DNA from: Larix sibirica
Taxonomy: Eukaryota; Streptophyta; Pinopsida; Pinales; Pinaceae
Assembly (NCBI GenBank): GCA_004151065.3
Contig: NWUY0304844289.1
Coordinates: 2,200 to 22,200 of the forward strand
Direction: 5' to 3'
DNA: 20,001 nt
The notes under the pieces were generated by a model. It worked only from the letters and a program-made list of their open reading frames with translations. It had not been told where the DNA came from and did not search any database. Position numbers and translations under genes: made by a program. Of the stretch, positions 7,140-16,236 are shown piece by piece (position 1 is the first letter of the stretch; each line of letters opens with the position of its first letter).

Positions 7140-8910
7140 CAGGCAAAAAGATATATGAAGCCGTAAAAAAAGGGGGCAAAGGCAGCAGCTAAGGTAGACC
7201 CAGAGCAAGATCCAGATCGAGATCCATATTTAGATTCTGTTGATGAAGCAGCTGCTGATGTCGATTCTGTTCTTGGTTAAGTCGATTATGATCTTGAAGA
7301 AGCACTTAAGGCAAAGGAAGCTAAGGTGGCACTAGTTTTTATTGGTCCAGTCGATCCAGTTGAACCAGTTGGTTATGCAGTAGATCCAGAAGTAGATCCG
7401 GCAGCAGCGGAACCAATAGTAGCAAAGCCAGCATTTTCACCAGATCGAGAGCCAGAGGCAGAGCCAAAAGCAGAGCTAGAAGCACCAAAGTAAGCACCAA
7501 GAACACCAAGAGCAAAGGTAGCAGTAGGAGGATAGGAAGCAAGACCAGCAGCAAAGCCAGCAGCATAAGTAGCATCTCGTAAATATACATTTATATATAT
7601 CCACCAGCACCCAAGCAGTATATTCTGTTGGTTCAGCAGGTTATGCAGTTTATCCAGCAAATGTTGAGTCAGCAGATCGAGGTATAAAGCCAGTGTGTAC
7701 TTCGTTGACCGAGAGATAGGAACACCATAGATAAGTTGCTTAACTAATTGCCAAGCCAGTCGTCTAAGCCAGCAAAGCCAGCTAGCCATTAATTCTTCAG
7801 TAGATCCTGCATAAGTAGATCCAGCTGATGCTGTTGATTCTGTCGATTAAGCTGTATATGAAGCCGTTTCAAAAGCACCGTCAGCAAAGACTAGAGATGC
7901 AGCAGTCGATTATGCATAAGTAGATTCTGTCGACTCTTTTAATAAAGCGGTAAATTTAGCTAATGTTGAGCCAGCAGATGCATAGGCAAAGACATATAAG
8001 GAGAAGCAGAGACAGCAGCAGTTACTGTTTACCCCATTCTAGTTTCTCCATCCGGTGACCCATAACCCATTGGCCGAGTCTCAGTAGTAGCGCCAAGAGC
8101 AAAGGTTTACCTGGTTCCATCAAAGGCAAAGGGCACAGAAGCGCAGGTGGTATAGGTAGAGGAGATAGCAGAGCATATATATATATATTTATAGGACTAT
8201 ACGCAGAGCCATACCCAGAGCGAGACCCAGTCCCAGCCACAGAACCAGTAGCAAAGACAGAAGCATCAGTTGCTTATCCAATTCCATTACCTGCGGCATC
8301 CCTTCCATTTCGTTCCCTAGACCAAGACCCTCCATATTGGGGGTAAAAGCAGGAGTTTAAGCCGTAGCTCCAATTCCAGTTGCTGATTTATTTGATCCAG
8401 GACCAGGTGTAGATGAAGACCCATAACCTATTGATCCACTAATGTAAGAACCGGTCCCAGCCAATTCCCCACCACCTCGCGAAGCATTCCTACCAATTCA
8501 TTTAGAGAGCCATAAGTAGCATCCCAGGTGTAAGCAATTTATCTTGCATAGGAGTAAGCAAAGGCTGGAGCCGTACCGGCCACCCCTCCAATAGTCCCAG
8601 TTTTAGTTGATCCGCAAACAGACCCAGTACCAGCTTCTTCACCAGGTCAAGATCCAAAAGCTACCGTTTTACTCGTCGATCCAGTTGTTTACCTCATTGC
8701 CGGGGCAAAAGTATCACCCGTAGCAAATTGAGATCGTGGTCAACACCCGGTAGCAGAGTCCTCAGTCCCGGATCGAGAGCCAGCGACATCAAAGCTAGAA
8801 GCATAGGTAAAGATGGTAGCGTGACCCTAGAAGTTGAACCAATCGATTCAGTTAACCCAGTCTCCATAACAGAGGCACCACCCCAAAAAGCAAAGGTATA
8901 GTGGATTTAT
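7140..8910 (+). pseudogene. decayed triplet-periodic Ala/Val-Asp/Lys-Pro coding-like tract
   Basis: The plus strand is dominated by GCA, GTA, GAT, CCA, AAG, GAG and GAA triplets. In the frame divisible by 3, 7143-7590 reads almost throughout as an acidic/proline/alanine sequence (for example VDPEVDPAAAEPIVAKP from 7380), broken by TAA at 7164, 7278, 7491 and 7566 and TAG at 7533. The same vocabulary then continues in another frame at 7624-7700, back in the first frame at 7800-8010, and in other frames at 8084-8150 and 8203-8345, and it persists to about 8900. Every stop in the first block is TAA or TAG, one change from GAA, GAG, CAA or CAG. It may be the wreck of a long repetitive frame or a decayed trinucleotide satellite. 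Leucine-rich minus-strand frames here are antisense shadows. Confidence 0.55.
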
Positions 8911-9464
8911 AAGCTTATATTGGCTTTCTTCCTGGGTAGGCACTTGGGCTGCTGAGCTCTGTGGTGCTTGCTCATTCCCTCCTGCTTGGGTAGACCCTGA
9001 TTCTATAGACTCATAATCGTCCTCATATTCATCATGAGCCTCATCATAGAGTATATATAATTCCTTGTCTTGAGGAATCTTCCCATAGGGGACTTTTTAT
9101 TGCTTTAAGAATAGCCTCATCCACCACTTATTGTCTTTTTTTCTTGGTCCGCAAAGTGAGTTATATAATCCTTTGTGATGACCTCATCCTTAGGCCTGTC
9201 AAATGTTAAATACAGTGGAACTTGAGGCTTTTCAGGCTGAGGAGGAGGAAAGGCTTCTTCCATTTCCTTGGAAGGGTCTGCCTCAGCATCCACAATTGCT
9301 TTTACTTCCATCCATGAGTGTCTATTAGCCAATTTATATTCGATGGTCTGCTTTCATAGTCATTTGGCCCAGGCTTTTTGTTTTCCTTTGCTTGCTTCTG
9401 CTATAAAAAAAAGAAGGATTCTATTTCCATGGCTTGTATCTTCATTCAGGTCATTAAATAACAT
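8890..9464 (-). pseudogene. broken acidic reading frame, family unrecognised
   Basis: On the minus strand an ATG at 9464 opens a frame that runs to a TGA at 9117-9119, interrupted only by two TGA codons (9360-9362 and 9354-9356). The longest piece reads WMEVKAIVDAEADPSKEMEE, then a Pro-rich PPPQPEKPQVP, then LTFDRPKDEVITKDYI. After a frame change near the A-run at 9131-9142, a second acidic block at about 9098-8900 reads YGKIPQDKELYILYDEAHDE, then DEYEDDYESIESGS and a Gln/Ser/Ala-rich tail. Composition is protein-like and unlike its repeat-rich neighbour. I recognise no domain; a retroelement gag tail or a nuclear gene fragment is possible. If the two TGA codons were CGA the first part would be one frame, but editing of that kind is not known in seed plants. 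Confidence 0.4.
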
Positions 9465-9776
9465 GACTGACGTCTGAATGTTTATTTTCCCTGTAGCTAT
9501 TTATAAAAAGTAATATCTCACTGTGCTGTCTGCCCTCTTCCACTGATCCAAGACAGAATACAAATATATAATCCACAAAAAGTAAGTTACTAAGAGATTA
9601 AGTACCCCCAATCCTGATTCCCTTAATTTTTATTTGCTTTTTAGCCTCAGAAATCAGCCTACTCAATCCCTCAGCTACAAGAATAAAAAGGTAAGGAGCT
9701 TTACGGTGGAAGGTATAAGCAAATGGAAGGTTGGGAGAAGGTGGAAGCAATGCTTCCGTAGCAAAGGCTTTAGTCC
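9465..9776. other. intergenic DNA, nothing recognised
   Basis: No frame, RNA gene or repeat of note. The minus-strand frames that begin downstream (9770 onward) look incidental. Confidence 0.4.
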
Positions 9777-9970
9777 TGCTTGACGGTCTTACCAGACCTT
9801 CTCTGGAACCGACCCGTTGGACGTTCTGGGAACGAGAGTAACTGACCAGCGAGGAACCGCTCCCACCCGTATGGATGAAAGATGAAAAGGTTCCTCCACC
9901 AAGTGAAGATGTTAACCAAGGAAAGGAATGGACTGAAGTATACAGAGATGGTGAACCCGATAAGCAAGGT
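9777..9970. repeat. dispersed repeat, copy 1 (TGCTTGACGGTCTTAC ... GGAAAGGAATGGACTGAA)
   Basis: TGCTTGACGGTCTTAC (9777-9792) and AACCAAGGAAAGGAATGG (near 9914) recur in the same order at 10295-10366 as TGCTTGATGGTCTTAC and AGCAAGGAAAGGGATTGAA. The interval between the two words is about 120 bp here but only about 20 bp in the second copy, so one copy has gained or lost about 100 bp. Words for GGTAGGACCAGA also recur at about 9970 and 10075. Confidence 0.6.
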
Positions 9971-10259
9971 AGGACCAGACCGATCTCTCAAAGGTAGAAC
10001 AATACCTTCCTCTGCCTAGTGGGTCAATTTCAAAGTGATAGGTAACATAAATAATGGATATCTCTGATTGAAGGTAGGACCAGCGTTTGACCCACCTTCC
10101 CGTTTGGTTTTGTGGTAATTGGCTTTCCTGGAGCCTTTTGGCACCCATCTTTCCTTGGTAATTCTCGGGTCTCCCACCCCAGACAGTAAGGTATAGCAGC
10201 CTTTTATTTGGTGGTTATAATCTCGATGGCGCTTTTCTGGATAGCCCTTCTATCGAAGC

Positions 10260-10375
10260 GACCGACCTGCTTGACGTTCTCTCGCTTGACCTAATGCTTG
10301 ATGGTCTTACGATACCTTTTCAAGGTCTTGAGCAAGGAAAGGGATTGAATGAAGGAGACAGATAGGAATTAGGAC
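10260..10375. repeat. dispersed repeat, copy 2 (shortened)
   Basis: Second copy of the family at 9777. GCTTGAC or GCTTGAT occurs three times in 40 bp (near 10269, 10284 and 10296), followed by GGTCTTAC and GCAAGGAAAGGG. The following GAAGGAGACAGATAGG aligns loosely with GAAGTATACAGAGATGG of copy 1. Confidence 0.55.
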
Positions 10376-10660
10376 CATATCCCTCAATATTTCTGGATCA
10401 ACTTATTTTATTTACTGGCTTTGGTTATGCGGTATAACATATATAATGGGATGAGCTGGAATAATTTATTGTAATAATTTGAAAGGCGGGATGAAGCATT
10501 CCTCGGAATGGATTGTGAATGTATTTGCTGGGAATGGATTTACCCGCTGATCCATTCCATATGGTAAACTCAATAGATTGAGGATTTACTTGCCGATCCC
10601 CGAACTCCATTGGGTAGAGACCGGGATTATCCCCGACCTGCCTCTTGTGTGATTTAGCCT
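10376..10660. other. intergenic DNA with GGAATGGAT words
   Basis: GGAATGGAT occurs near 10506, 10531 and 10707, and an inverted ATCCATTCC at about 10550 gives a possible foldback around 10530-10560. A 79-codon minus frame covers this but shows no recognisable protein. Confidence 0.4.
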
Positions 10661-10662
10661 TC

Positions 10663-10860
10663 AAGTATATAGCGTCATTGTTAAAGTATTGGAAACCCGC
10701 CTTCCTGGAATGGATGGTTTAGAACCCGCTGTATAACCCGAGAATGGATGAATGGATGGTTTAGACCTTAAAGTATCTAGTGTTGGTTGAGCGCTTGTGT
10801 TATCTAGCGTTCAAGTATCTAGTGTAATTGTAAAAGTATCTAGTTTAGAACCCGCGTTCC
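10663..10860. repeat. AAGTATCTAGT / TAGAACCCGC repeat cluster
   Basis: AAGTATCTAG or AAGTATATAG occurs at 10663, 10771, 10813 and 10834, plus a shorter AAGTATT at 10684. ATGGATGGTTTAGA occurs near 10712 and 10753, and AACCCGC near 10694, 10723 and 10850. The order of words suggests two or three rearranged copies of a unit of roughly 80-100 bp. Confidence 0.6.
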
Positions 10861-11760
10861 TTTCCACCATAGAGTAAAGATGTGGCGGTATTCCTTAACC
10901 TGCGGGCTGAGATGGGGCAGCTTCTTACTAGTGTGATTGGGTATAGACCGAGACACAACCTGTTGGATTGCCCCCGAAAGAATAAGGATAAGAATTGCTT
11001 CCTCATGCAAAACTAAATATATTAGACAGGAACCAGACCTGCTGGTGACGGCCCGGGTGAGGCAAGAACATACTGCCTAGATGAGAACATACTGAATCCA
11101 TACCTTTAGGGTGGGTTCGATCGGCTTCCTGGCCCTCTTTTGTTTTGTAAGGCGAGTAATTATTCCTCTTTTTTATGCATAGGCAAGTGGAGACCTCATG
11201 CTTTTCAATCCCGTTAAGAGAACACCCCAGTTTATGAGAGCCTCCTTGTAGTGCTTGTTCTGCTTGGAACGCTGGACCTACTTCTATTCTTCCCTTCTCC
11301 TGGGAATGCTAGTGAAACTGCTTATGGGAATGATTCTAGTTGTAATGCTGCCCCTTCAACTGCACATGGTCATTATTACCTGCGGACCTCATAGCAGCTA
11401 GACGATATTGCATACCCGGGAACTAGGCCCCGCCATGGCCCCATGAACCGGTGCTCAGGCAGCTATAAATTGCATGGAGAAGTTTGCAGCTATGGTAAAT
11501 GTTCCTAGACGAGATAGCCATCTCATGGGGGGAGTGCGGTAGCTCTCATTACCCAACATGGAGGCAAGCGGTAGGGATCAATAAAAATAGGGGAAGAAAG
11601 CGGACTTATTAAAGCGGACACAGACTTAAGACGCCATTATAGGACATCTTAAAGCGACCATAATTCGTACTTTTTCGACATCATACAGGCATAAAGCATA
11701 CAAAAGAAAGCGGCTTCATGCGGATTGAAAGAAGGCAAGGTTCCTTCCTCAGGCAAAGCT
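10861..11760. other. intergenic DNA, no gene recognised
   Basis: Several short GC-rich patches (near 11045-11070 and 11420-11450) alternate with AT-rich DNA. A plus-strand stretch at 11305-11400 is biased to Ser, Gly, Asn and Ala codons but is closed by TAG within 35 codons. AAAGCGGAC occurs twice near 11600-11620 and related AAAGCG words recur to 11715. No tRNA or rRNA fragment was found. Confidence 0.45.
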
Positions 11761-11825
11761 CATTCATAGTTCATAGGGCTGAGGCATTCTGTAAGAGTGT
11801 AAGGTCAGGTCCAAAGTATGAATTC

Positions 11826-12070
11826 AAAAGTCTATTCCAACCCCAAGGAGTAGGTCTGATGCATAGATTTAAGAGGCTAGTAAAGGTATAAGTTTGAGTT
11901 TCCCGAGTAAGAGTGTAAGTAAGTATTCAAGGAGAATATTAAGTGAAAAAGGATGAGGTCATAGGCTGAGTTTAAGGATGGTCTCAAGGAGGAGGTTAAG
12001 TTCCAAAGGGTGAGATCATACGCATAGGTTAAAAAGTGTCTATTCCCAAGGCAGTATGGACGAGTAGTTT
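11826..12070. repeat. ~60-80-bp degenerate CAAGGAG repeat array
   Basis: Landmark CAAGGAG occurs at 11844, 11928 and 11985, with CAAGGCA at 12047, spaced 84, 57 and 62 bp. Units share AGGTTAAG, AAAGGRTGAGRTCATA, GCATAG or GCTGAG, and an AAAGTCTATTCC word (11827, and AAAGTGTCTATTCCC near 12034). Divergence is substantial. No protein is encoded. Confidence 0.6.
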
Positions 12071-12900
12071 ATAGTATGGAGGTCAGATAGTAGAGCTATA
12101 GGACTGGCTTGAACATAATGGGTATGCATGAAAACCCACCTCCTCCTATCCTGCCATGGTTTAATATCTTTTCTTTGCATTTGTTTGTAGCGGCAGGTAA
12201 TGTGCAAGGTTGTGCCACCTCACTGAAACTATGTTCTGATTGCATTATATACGTGAATATTCCAAACACACAATAAGCTAAGCACTTCCTTTCTTCCTTC
12301 CTTACCCTCCTGCACACTTCTTCCGTCCCCTTTCCTTTGGCGGCTCCTCCCGCCCGGCCAGCCTCTGTTGTAATAATCAAATATGTATGAGTGCACCCAC
12401 CCACCTCACTCACTGGGGTTATGGCTGCGAACTCTTCCTATGCTTAACTCTTTCTATGGCGAATGTACAATGGCGAAAAGAAAGGCGGATGTCAGGGGTA
12501 AGGGAGGGTAAGTAAAGGGTCCTCTGCAACCCCATATCTAGTCCTGGGAGGGGATCTGAACATCCCCCGACCCATGCTAAGTCTCTGATCGCGATGATGA
12601 CACCTCGAAGGCGCCATTGGCTGCAATCCACAATGCACCAAACCAAACTGACGCGCAATCCGCAGTTTCAATACGCAAAGGCTCTTCTGAAGGCCACTTT
12701 ACCTATCTGGATTAAATATCTGTCAACTGACCATGAAGAACCAGTCCATGGTTTAATTCCCAAGCCTTTGCCTGGAGAGATAGGCCAAAGGTGACCTAAT
12801 CCGCAGTTACCTCCCCCAACTGAATCCCACTATCCTAAGTAAGCGGGATCTCACTTGCCCTTTATTATAATTATTGCCCATCTAAAAGCAAGAGCTGCAA
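12071..12900. other. intergenic DNA with short unrecognised frames
   Basis: It contains a 105-codon minus frame from a GTG (12096-12413) that crosses a pyrimidine-rich run at 12285-12340, and a plus ATG frame of 66 codons (12594-12794) that contains FQYAKALLKATLPIWIKYL. The latter has a protein-like texture but I recognise no family and it has no partner frame. I do not call either a gene. Confidence 0.35.
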
Positions 12901-13260
12901 AAGGTGCCCGGGAAACCAAGGAGGTGCAAACATAGTGAAATGCTCGCAGATCGAGCACATAAACAGAGTAAAATGGCAGATCGTCATACCCCGGCGTTCG
13001 GCCCATCTGAACGAGTCATTGTAAGGGCCATAACTTTATCGGCCCGGGCATAAATATAAACCTCCTCCGAAGCACGCCTAGCCACACCAACATACGAGAA
13101 TAGGATATAGCTGGTGCCTTCGAGAGCGCCCCAAGTACGACCCGGCTCACACGAGGAACTACACCCACATTCACACTCTAATCTCTCGTGACAATAAACA
13201 GCGAATTCTCTGATGATGATTCATAAAAGGATAATTAGAGATTAAGAAACATATTATCCG
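12901..13260 (+). mobile_element. LTR-like fragment of a nuclear-type retroelement (weak)
   Basis: The block differs from its surroundings: GC-richer, with CCCGGGCATAAATATAAACC around 13045 reading as a TATA box in a GC-rich context, then CCTCCTCCG and, about 130 bp on, CACATTCACACTCTAATCTC and a CTCTCGTGACA segment. This order (TATA box, CCTC tract, pyrimidine-rich leader) is common in plant LTRs. I cannot define TG...CA ends, a primer-binding site, a target-site duplication or any coding part. If real, it is a truncated solo piece. Confidence 0.3.
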
Positions 13261-13390
13261 TCTGTGTCTTACTCCGCTATCCCAAGCCAGTGTCGATCCA
13301 AGTGAGAGAGGGAGGAATGGGACTAGTCATTCATTAGATCGAAAAGTGGGACAATCAATTATTTACTACTTCAAAAAATTATAGCTGAAG

Positions 13391-13424
13391 AGGAAAGGCT
13401 TGCTTGACCAAAGGGAGAGCAAGG
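13391..13424 (+). repeat. AAGG-bounded stem-loop element, copy 3
   Basis: AGGAAAGGCTTGCTTGACC, then AAAGGGAGAGCAAGG. CTTGCT can pair with GGAGAGCAAG through AGCAAG. Compared with the copies at 2281 and 19769, the stem has C-G where they have T-A (CTTGC/GCAAG against CTTGT/ACAAG), a compensated change. Confidence 0.7.
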
Positions 13425-13536
13425 CGCTACTTTTTAAGTTCAGAGCAATGGCTGCATAGCTATCTATCACTAATACGAAAACAAAATTGGAGATGATGAG
13501 GGGGGAAACTTATTTATATGGGTCAAGTCTATTATC

Positions 13537-13654
13537 TACGTATTAATAAATTTATGTGATAAGGAATGAAAGGGCTTTATAGGGAAGGAGTTGTAGGGAA
13601 GGAATAATCCCTTATTTTTACGTATTAATAAATTATGTAAGGACTTTATAGGAA
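13537..13654. repeat. direct repeat pair TACGTATTAATAAAT...AAGGA...CTTTATAGG
   Basis: TACGTATTAATAAA starts at 13537 and again at 13619. Both are followed by TTATGT, AAGGA and CTTTATAGG, but copy 1 has two small insertions (TGAT and ATGAAAGGG). Between them AGGGAAGGA is itself repeated. The repeat spacing is 82 bp. Confidence 0.8.
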
Positions 13655-13992
13655 AATAATATATTACCACTTTGAAAATAAATTATATAGGTAGTGCAGC
13701 CCCACCCACTTGGGATGTTTGCAGGAAGCATTCACTTGGTGGAACGCTGCCACTGGAAACATATTTTGTATCTAAAAAGCTTGCCTCTTCTCTTCGCAGG
13801 CACTATTTCCATTCACAGGCGCCATTTGTTGTGTCTCCTACCCCGCACCAAGGACTTTGAAAGAGGGGTCCGGGGGGACTAAATTGACTATAAATTAGGT
13901 ATACCCAATCCCAGTCCCATTTCATATTACATACAATTGGTCGGAGAGGGGGAAGAGTGAGCATCCCCGTTATTAGAAGAGAAATTGTTTCA
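13655..13992. other. intergenic DNA, nothing recognised
   Basis: Two overlapping 62-codon plus frames (13672 and 13694) exist in different registers. Neither resembles a known protein and their overlap suggests chance. Confidence 0.4.
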
Positions 13993-14283
13993 TTAGAGAA
14001 AGCGAATCCTGCGCTGGAAGAAAAGAAAGTCCGCTTGTTTGTCTCGTTCCTTCGCCTCTCGATATACGATAGATGTATTGTATGCTTGCACTAACCACTC
14101 ACGGACAAGGTTGCCTGCCCTTTCCCCCAGTTGTTTCCATACGCTCCAGGATCGATTAATATAGGTTCTACCCACTTCCATCAATCCGGCGCGGAAAATG
14201 AACCAGGCATCCTTGAGCAACAGGGTATTAGGGATCAATGCACTCGGTATTGGCGAACCAACGTTCTTTCTGTCCCGAAGCGC
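13993..14283 (-). pseudogene. unrecognised 97-codon open frame, possible relic
   Basis: The minus frame is open from just after a TGA near 14284 to a TAA at 13993. It has no ATG start; the first plausible initiators are TTG or GTG. The text reads like protein: PSALIPNTLLLKDAWFIF, then AGLMEVGRTYINRSWSVWKQ, then ERAGNLVREWLVQAY. It is rich in aromatic and charged residues and ends in basic FFQRRIRFL. I recognise no family; it is not matR, a linear-plasmid polymerase or any mitochondrial gene I can recall. Further relic reading on the same strand lies just upstream at 14400-14700, so the two may be parts of one decayed sequence. Confidence 0.3.
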
Positions 14284-14399
14284 TCAAGGGCATCAGAGCA
14301 CTCTTAGGCCAGGGGTTGGCTTATAGAAACAACGCCAGTGCTCCATCTTTATCTAACGCTTATCACAACTCCATTTCTTATAAGTCTTAGATAAATGCC

Positions 14400-14635
14400 G
14401 ACCAATGAGTATTTCTATTTTGAATCTTGCACCACCTCTGGGATTTCCACATCCACAGGGTTGGGTTTTATAATGTATGAGACTCTTGGTAACAAAGTTG
14501 GGGCTTGTTCTTTCCACAAGGAACTTGCATCTACTATGGTCTGTAACAAATTTCCATAGTTGGCTATGATCCCTTAATCAACTTTCTTAGCCAATTTCCA
14601 ATCTCCAAGCCGACCCTTTTAGCCATCGAACCCCC
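14400..14635 (-). pseudogene. decayed minus-strand coding relic, family uncertain
   Basis: One minus frame reads FDG, a stop, then KGRLGDWKLAKKVD, a stop, then NYGNLLQTIVDASSLWKEQA and PTLLPRVSYIIKPNPVDVEI, ending PEVVQDSK before a TAG, with KYSLVGIYLRL beyond it. The stops are TAA, TAA and TAG. The order 'YI.P...VDVEIPEVV....YSLVG' faintly recalls the DUF4283 segment of plant non-LTR retroelement ORF1 proteins, but the expected tryptophan-rich part does not follow. Treat as an unidentified relic. Confidence 0.25.
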
Positions 14636-14699
14636 GAACCCCTGTAGTATTCGTAGTTTGCCTTTAAGTAGGCCTTCTTCCAAGAATCAGTTACGGTTT

Positions 14700-14950
14700 G
14701 CTTGAATGCTTTTGGTCTCAGTTACCAAAACGGTTTTACTCCCGCCTTTTGCCTTCAGTTAAAAAGCTACACACAACCTGGTAAACGTCAACAATTGTCT
14801 AGTCGACGAGCTCGCATTGCAACTGCCACATCGACAACAACTCTGCTTACACTTGTTCTTATTCAACCGACTACCCTTTTACAATGCTCCATAAACATGC
14901 ATTATTGTCCCATTCTCGGATTTACAATGTGCTCTTCCAGTATATTTTGC
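14700..14950. other. intergenic DNA, nothing recognised
   Basis: A 102-codon plus frame at 14702-15010 (starting TTG) runs antisense to the relics upstream and into the LTR-like block. Its Ser/Thr/Leu composition does not suggest a protein. GTCGAC and GTCGA words recur at 14802-14835. Confidence 0.35.
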
Positions 14951-15180
14951 CTAGTCGACTTTGTCCAGTCAATTTTATCAGTGGACTCTATCTTAGTCAA
15001 TTTTAGATAGAAATAGAAGGTCAACTTCTGGTGGTCATAACTTTCGCGTACGAACTCCGATTGGGGCACTCTTTGCGCCGTTGGAAAGAGCTCGGTGAGA
15101 TCTACATGGTACAAGGTTCGAACCTTGGGGATCAATAGCTTTCGAGAATATGCCCCTCAGAAAAAACTGTTTAGGCCCTC
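14950..15180 (+). mobile_element. LTR-retrotransposon-like noncoding fragment
   Basis: The run GGTCATAACTTTCGCGTACG followed by AACTCCGATTGGGGC, TTTGCGCCGTTGGAAAGAGC and GGTGAGATCTACATGGTACA is a pattern I know from plant LTRs and other high-copy nuclear repeats (ATAACTTT..., CGAACTCCGAT..., GCGCCGTTGGAAAG). The palindrome AAGGTTCGAACCTT follows at 15114-15127. No LTR ends or coding part can be placed. It is probably nuclear DNA imported into this genome, or evidence that the window is nuclear. Confidence 0.5.
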
Positions 15181-15828
15181 AACTGGGCTCCAGAAGTAAA
15201 GAACCCAATTCTGCTCCAAAATGCCTAAATCCGTCTGAGCCCATCTGAATGATCCACAATTGTCTTGAACAACCTATGTGAGTATTCGAATGGTCTACAT
15301 GGTCTGGAGGGTATGAATGGTGACTTGGATAAAGGTGGTATGTCGACCACATCTTCGTTGACAAGGCTTTTGGTCAATTAGTCCCTCTCTAAATGATTGT
15401 CTTGTCCCTTTGCCTTAGTTGGAAAATCTGGCCTTCTGCCTTACCCCTCGGCCTTGTTCACTTTTTTCATCTCAGCCTGCCAAAAGACTCAACACTTTGG
15501 GATTCAATTTTGGATCAAACTTGGTGTTTACATTTTCATTATTGAATTCATATGGCAAGTGGGACTAGCTCCCTCCCCCCACAATATCTTCTTCTCAAGA
15601 CCATGTCTCATTGCCGGCTCTTCTTCACCTTCCATGGTTCATCTTCTTGGTTTAACCCTTTTGTATGCTTTATGTAATTATAAAAGAGCCAAATATTTTG
15701 CGTTTTGTTCCCCCTAGTACTTACCCTTACTGCCTCCGGAACAGGGGCTGCTGTGGCCAACCAAACCTTTAATAAGAGCGGAGCCTTTCATTTATTTTCC
15801 TCTATCCATTCACATGCTCACCCTTTTT
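15181..15828. other. intergenic DNA, no credible gene
   Basis: Open frames of 61 (minus) and 106 codons (plus, from TTG at 15397) are present. The plus one has a hydrophobic middle but no ATG and no recognisable motif. The sequence from 15181 to about 15380 may still belong to the imported block to its left. Confidence 0.35.
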
Positions 15829-16203
15829 TTAGAGAGAGAGGCGCCCTCTCTTTTTAAGGGGGATAATGTTTGTGCTCTTCAACCCGGATCCGTAATAAAT
15901 AAAGGGAGGAGAATGACCTTTAAATGAAATGGAGCCCACTCTGCGAGCCCACTCTTTCTTACGGGGTGAGCTTACGGGGAGTATGCATTTTTTTTCCCAT
16001 GCTGGGTACGATATATTTAATTGCATATATATATAGGGCGAGTCCGGTCGGAACTTTAGTATAGCAAGCGATAGAATAGGTTCTTTCTTATTTTCCTCCA
16101 TTATATCGGGAAGGCCCCTTTTCTCTAGTAGTGGTTCATCTCCCCATGCCGAAGACACGGGTTGGAATTCCGGTTTTGGTAGGGGGTACTCCCTTCCTTC
16201 CAT
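15829..16203 (-). CDS. hypothetical 124-aa ORF, unrecognised
   Basis: This is the longest ATG-initiated frame that is neither antisense to a repeat tract nor mirrored on the other strand. It starts at an ATG at 16203; the frame can be extended to a GTG at 16236. It begins MEGREYPLPKPEFQPVSSAW, has ILKFRPDSPYIYMQLNIS in the middle and ends basic (KKRGRLSL). There is no obvious signal peptide, transmembrane segment or known domain. Plant mitochondrial genomes carry many such unassigned ORFs, so expression is doubtful. The hairpin at 15831-15855 lies over its last codons. No neighbouring gene gives context. Confidence 0.2.
   Translation of the reverse strand: MEGREYPLPKPEFQPVSSAWGDEPLLEKRGLPDIMEENKKEPILSLAILKFRPDSPYIYMQLNISYPAWEKKCILPVSSPRKKEWARRVGSISFKGHSPPFIYYGSGLKSTNIIPLKKRGRLSL
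15831..15855. terminator. strong hairpin, possible mRNA 3'-end stabiliser
   Basis: AGAGAGAGAGG (15831-15841) folds on CCTCTCTTTTT (15845-15855) around a 3-nt CGC loop: 11 bp including two G-T pairs. Plant mitochondrial transcripts often end behind stem-loops, so an RNA-processing role is possible in either direction. No upstream gene is established, so this stays structural. Confidence 0.4.
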
Positions 16204-16236
16204 TACCAAAATAGATGTGAGGGGGAGCACACGCAC

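Noticed and set aside
7339-7789. Minus-strand frames of 83 and 138 codons, one almost pure leucine and aliphatic residues
   Set aside because: They are the reverse complement of the GCA/CCA/GAT triplet tract; the leucines come from CAG/TGC-type words. No signal of a membrane protein family beyond composition.
9770-10148. Two overlapping minus frames of 73 and 78 codons
   Set aside because: Different registers, neither with a motif, both crossing the dispersed repeat.
12096-12413. 105-codon minus frame starting from GTG
   Set aside because: Its Lys/Arg/Glu-rich part is the antisense of a pyrimidine run, and no family is suggested.
15105-15130. T-loop-like GGTTCGAACC suggesting a tRNA
   Set aside because: The string is a plain palindrome inside the LTR-like block; no anticodon arm, D arm or acceptor stem fits upstream.
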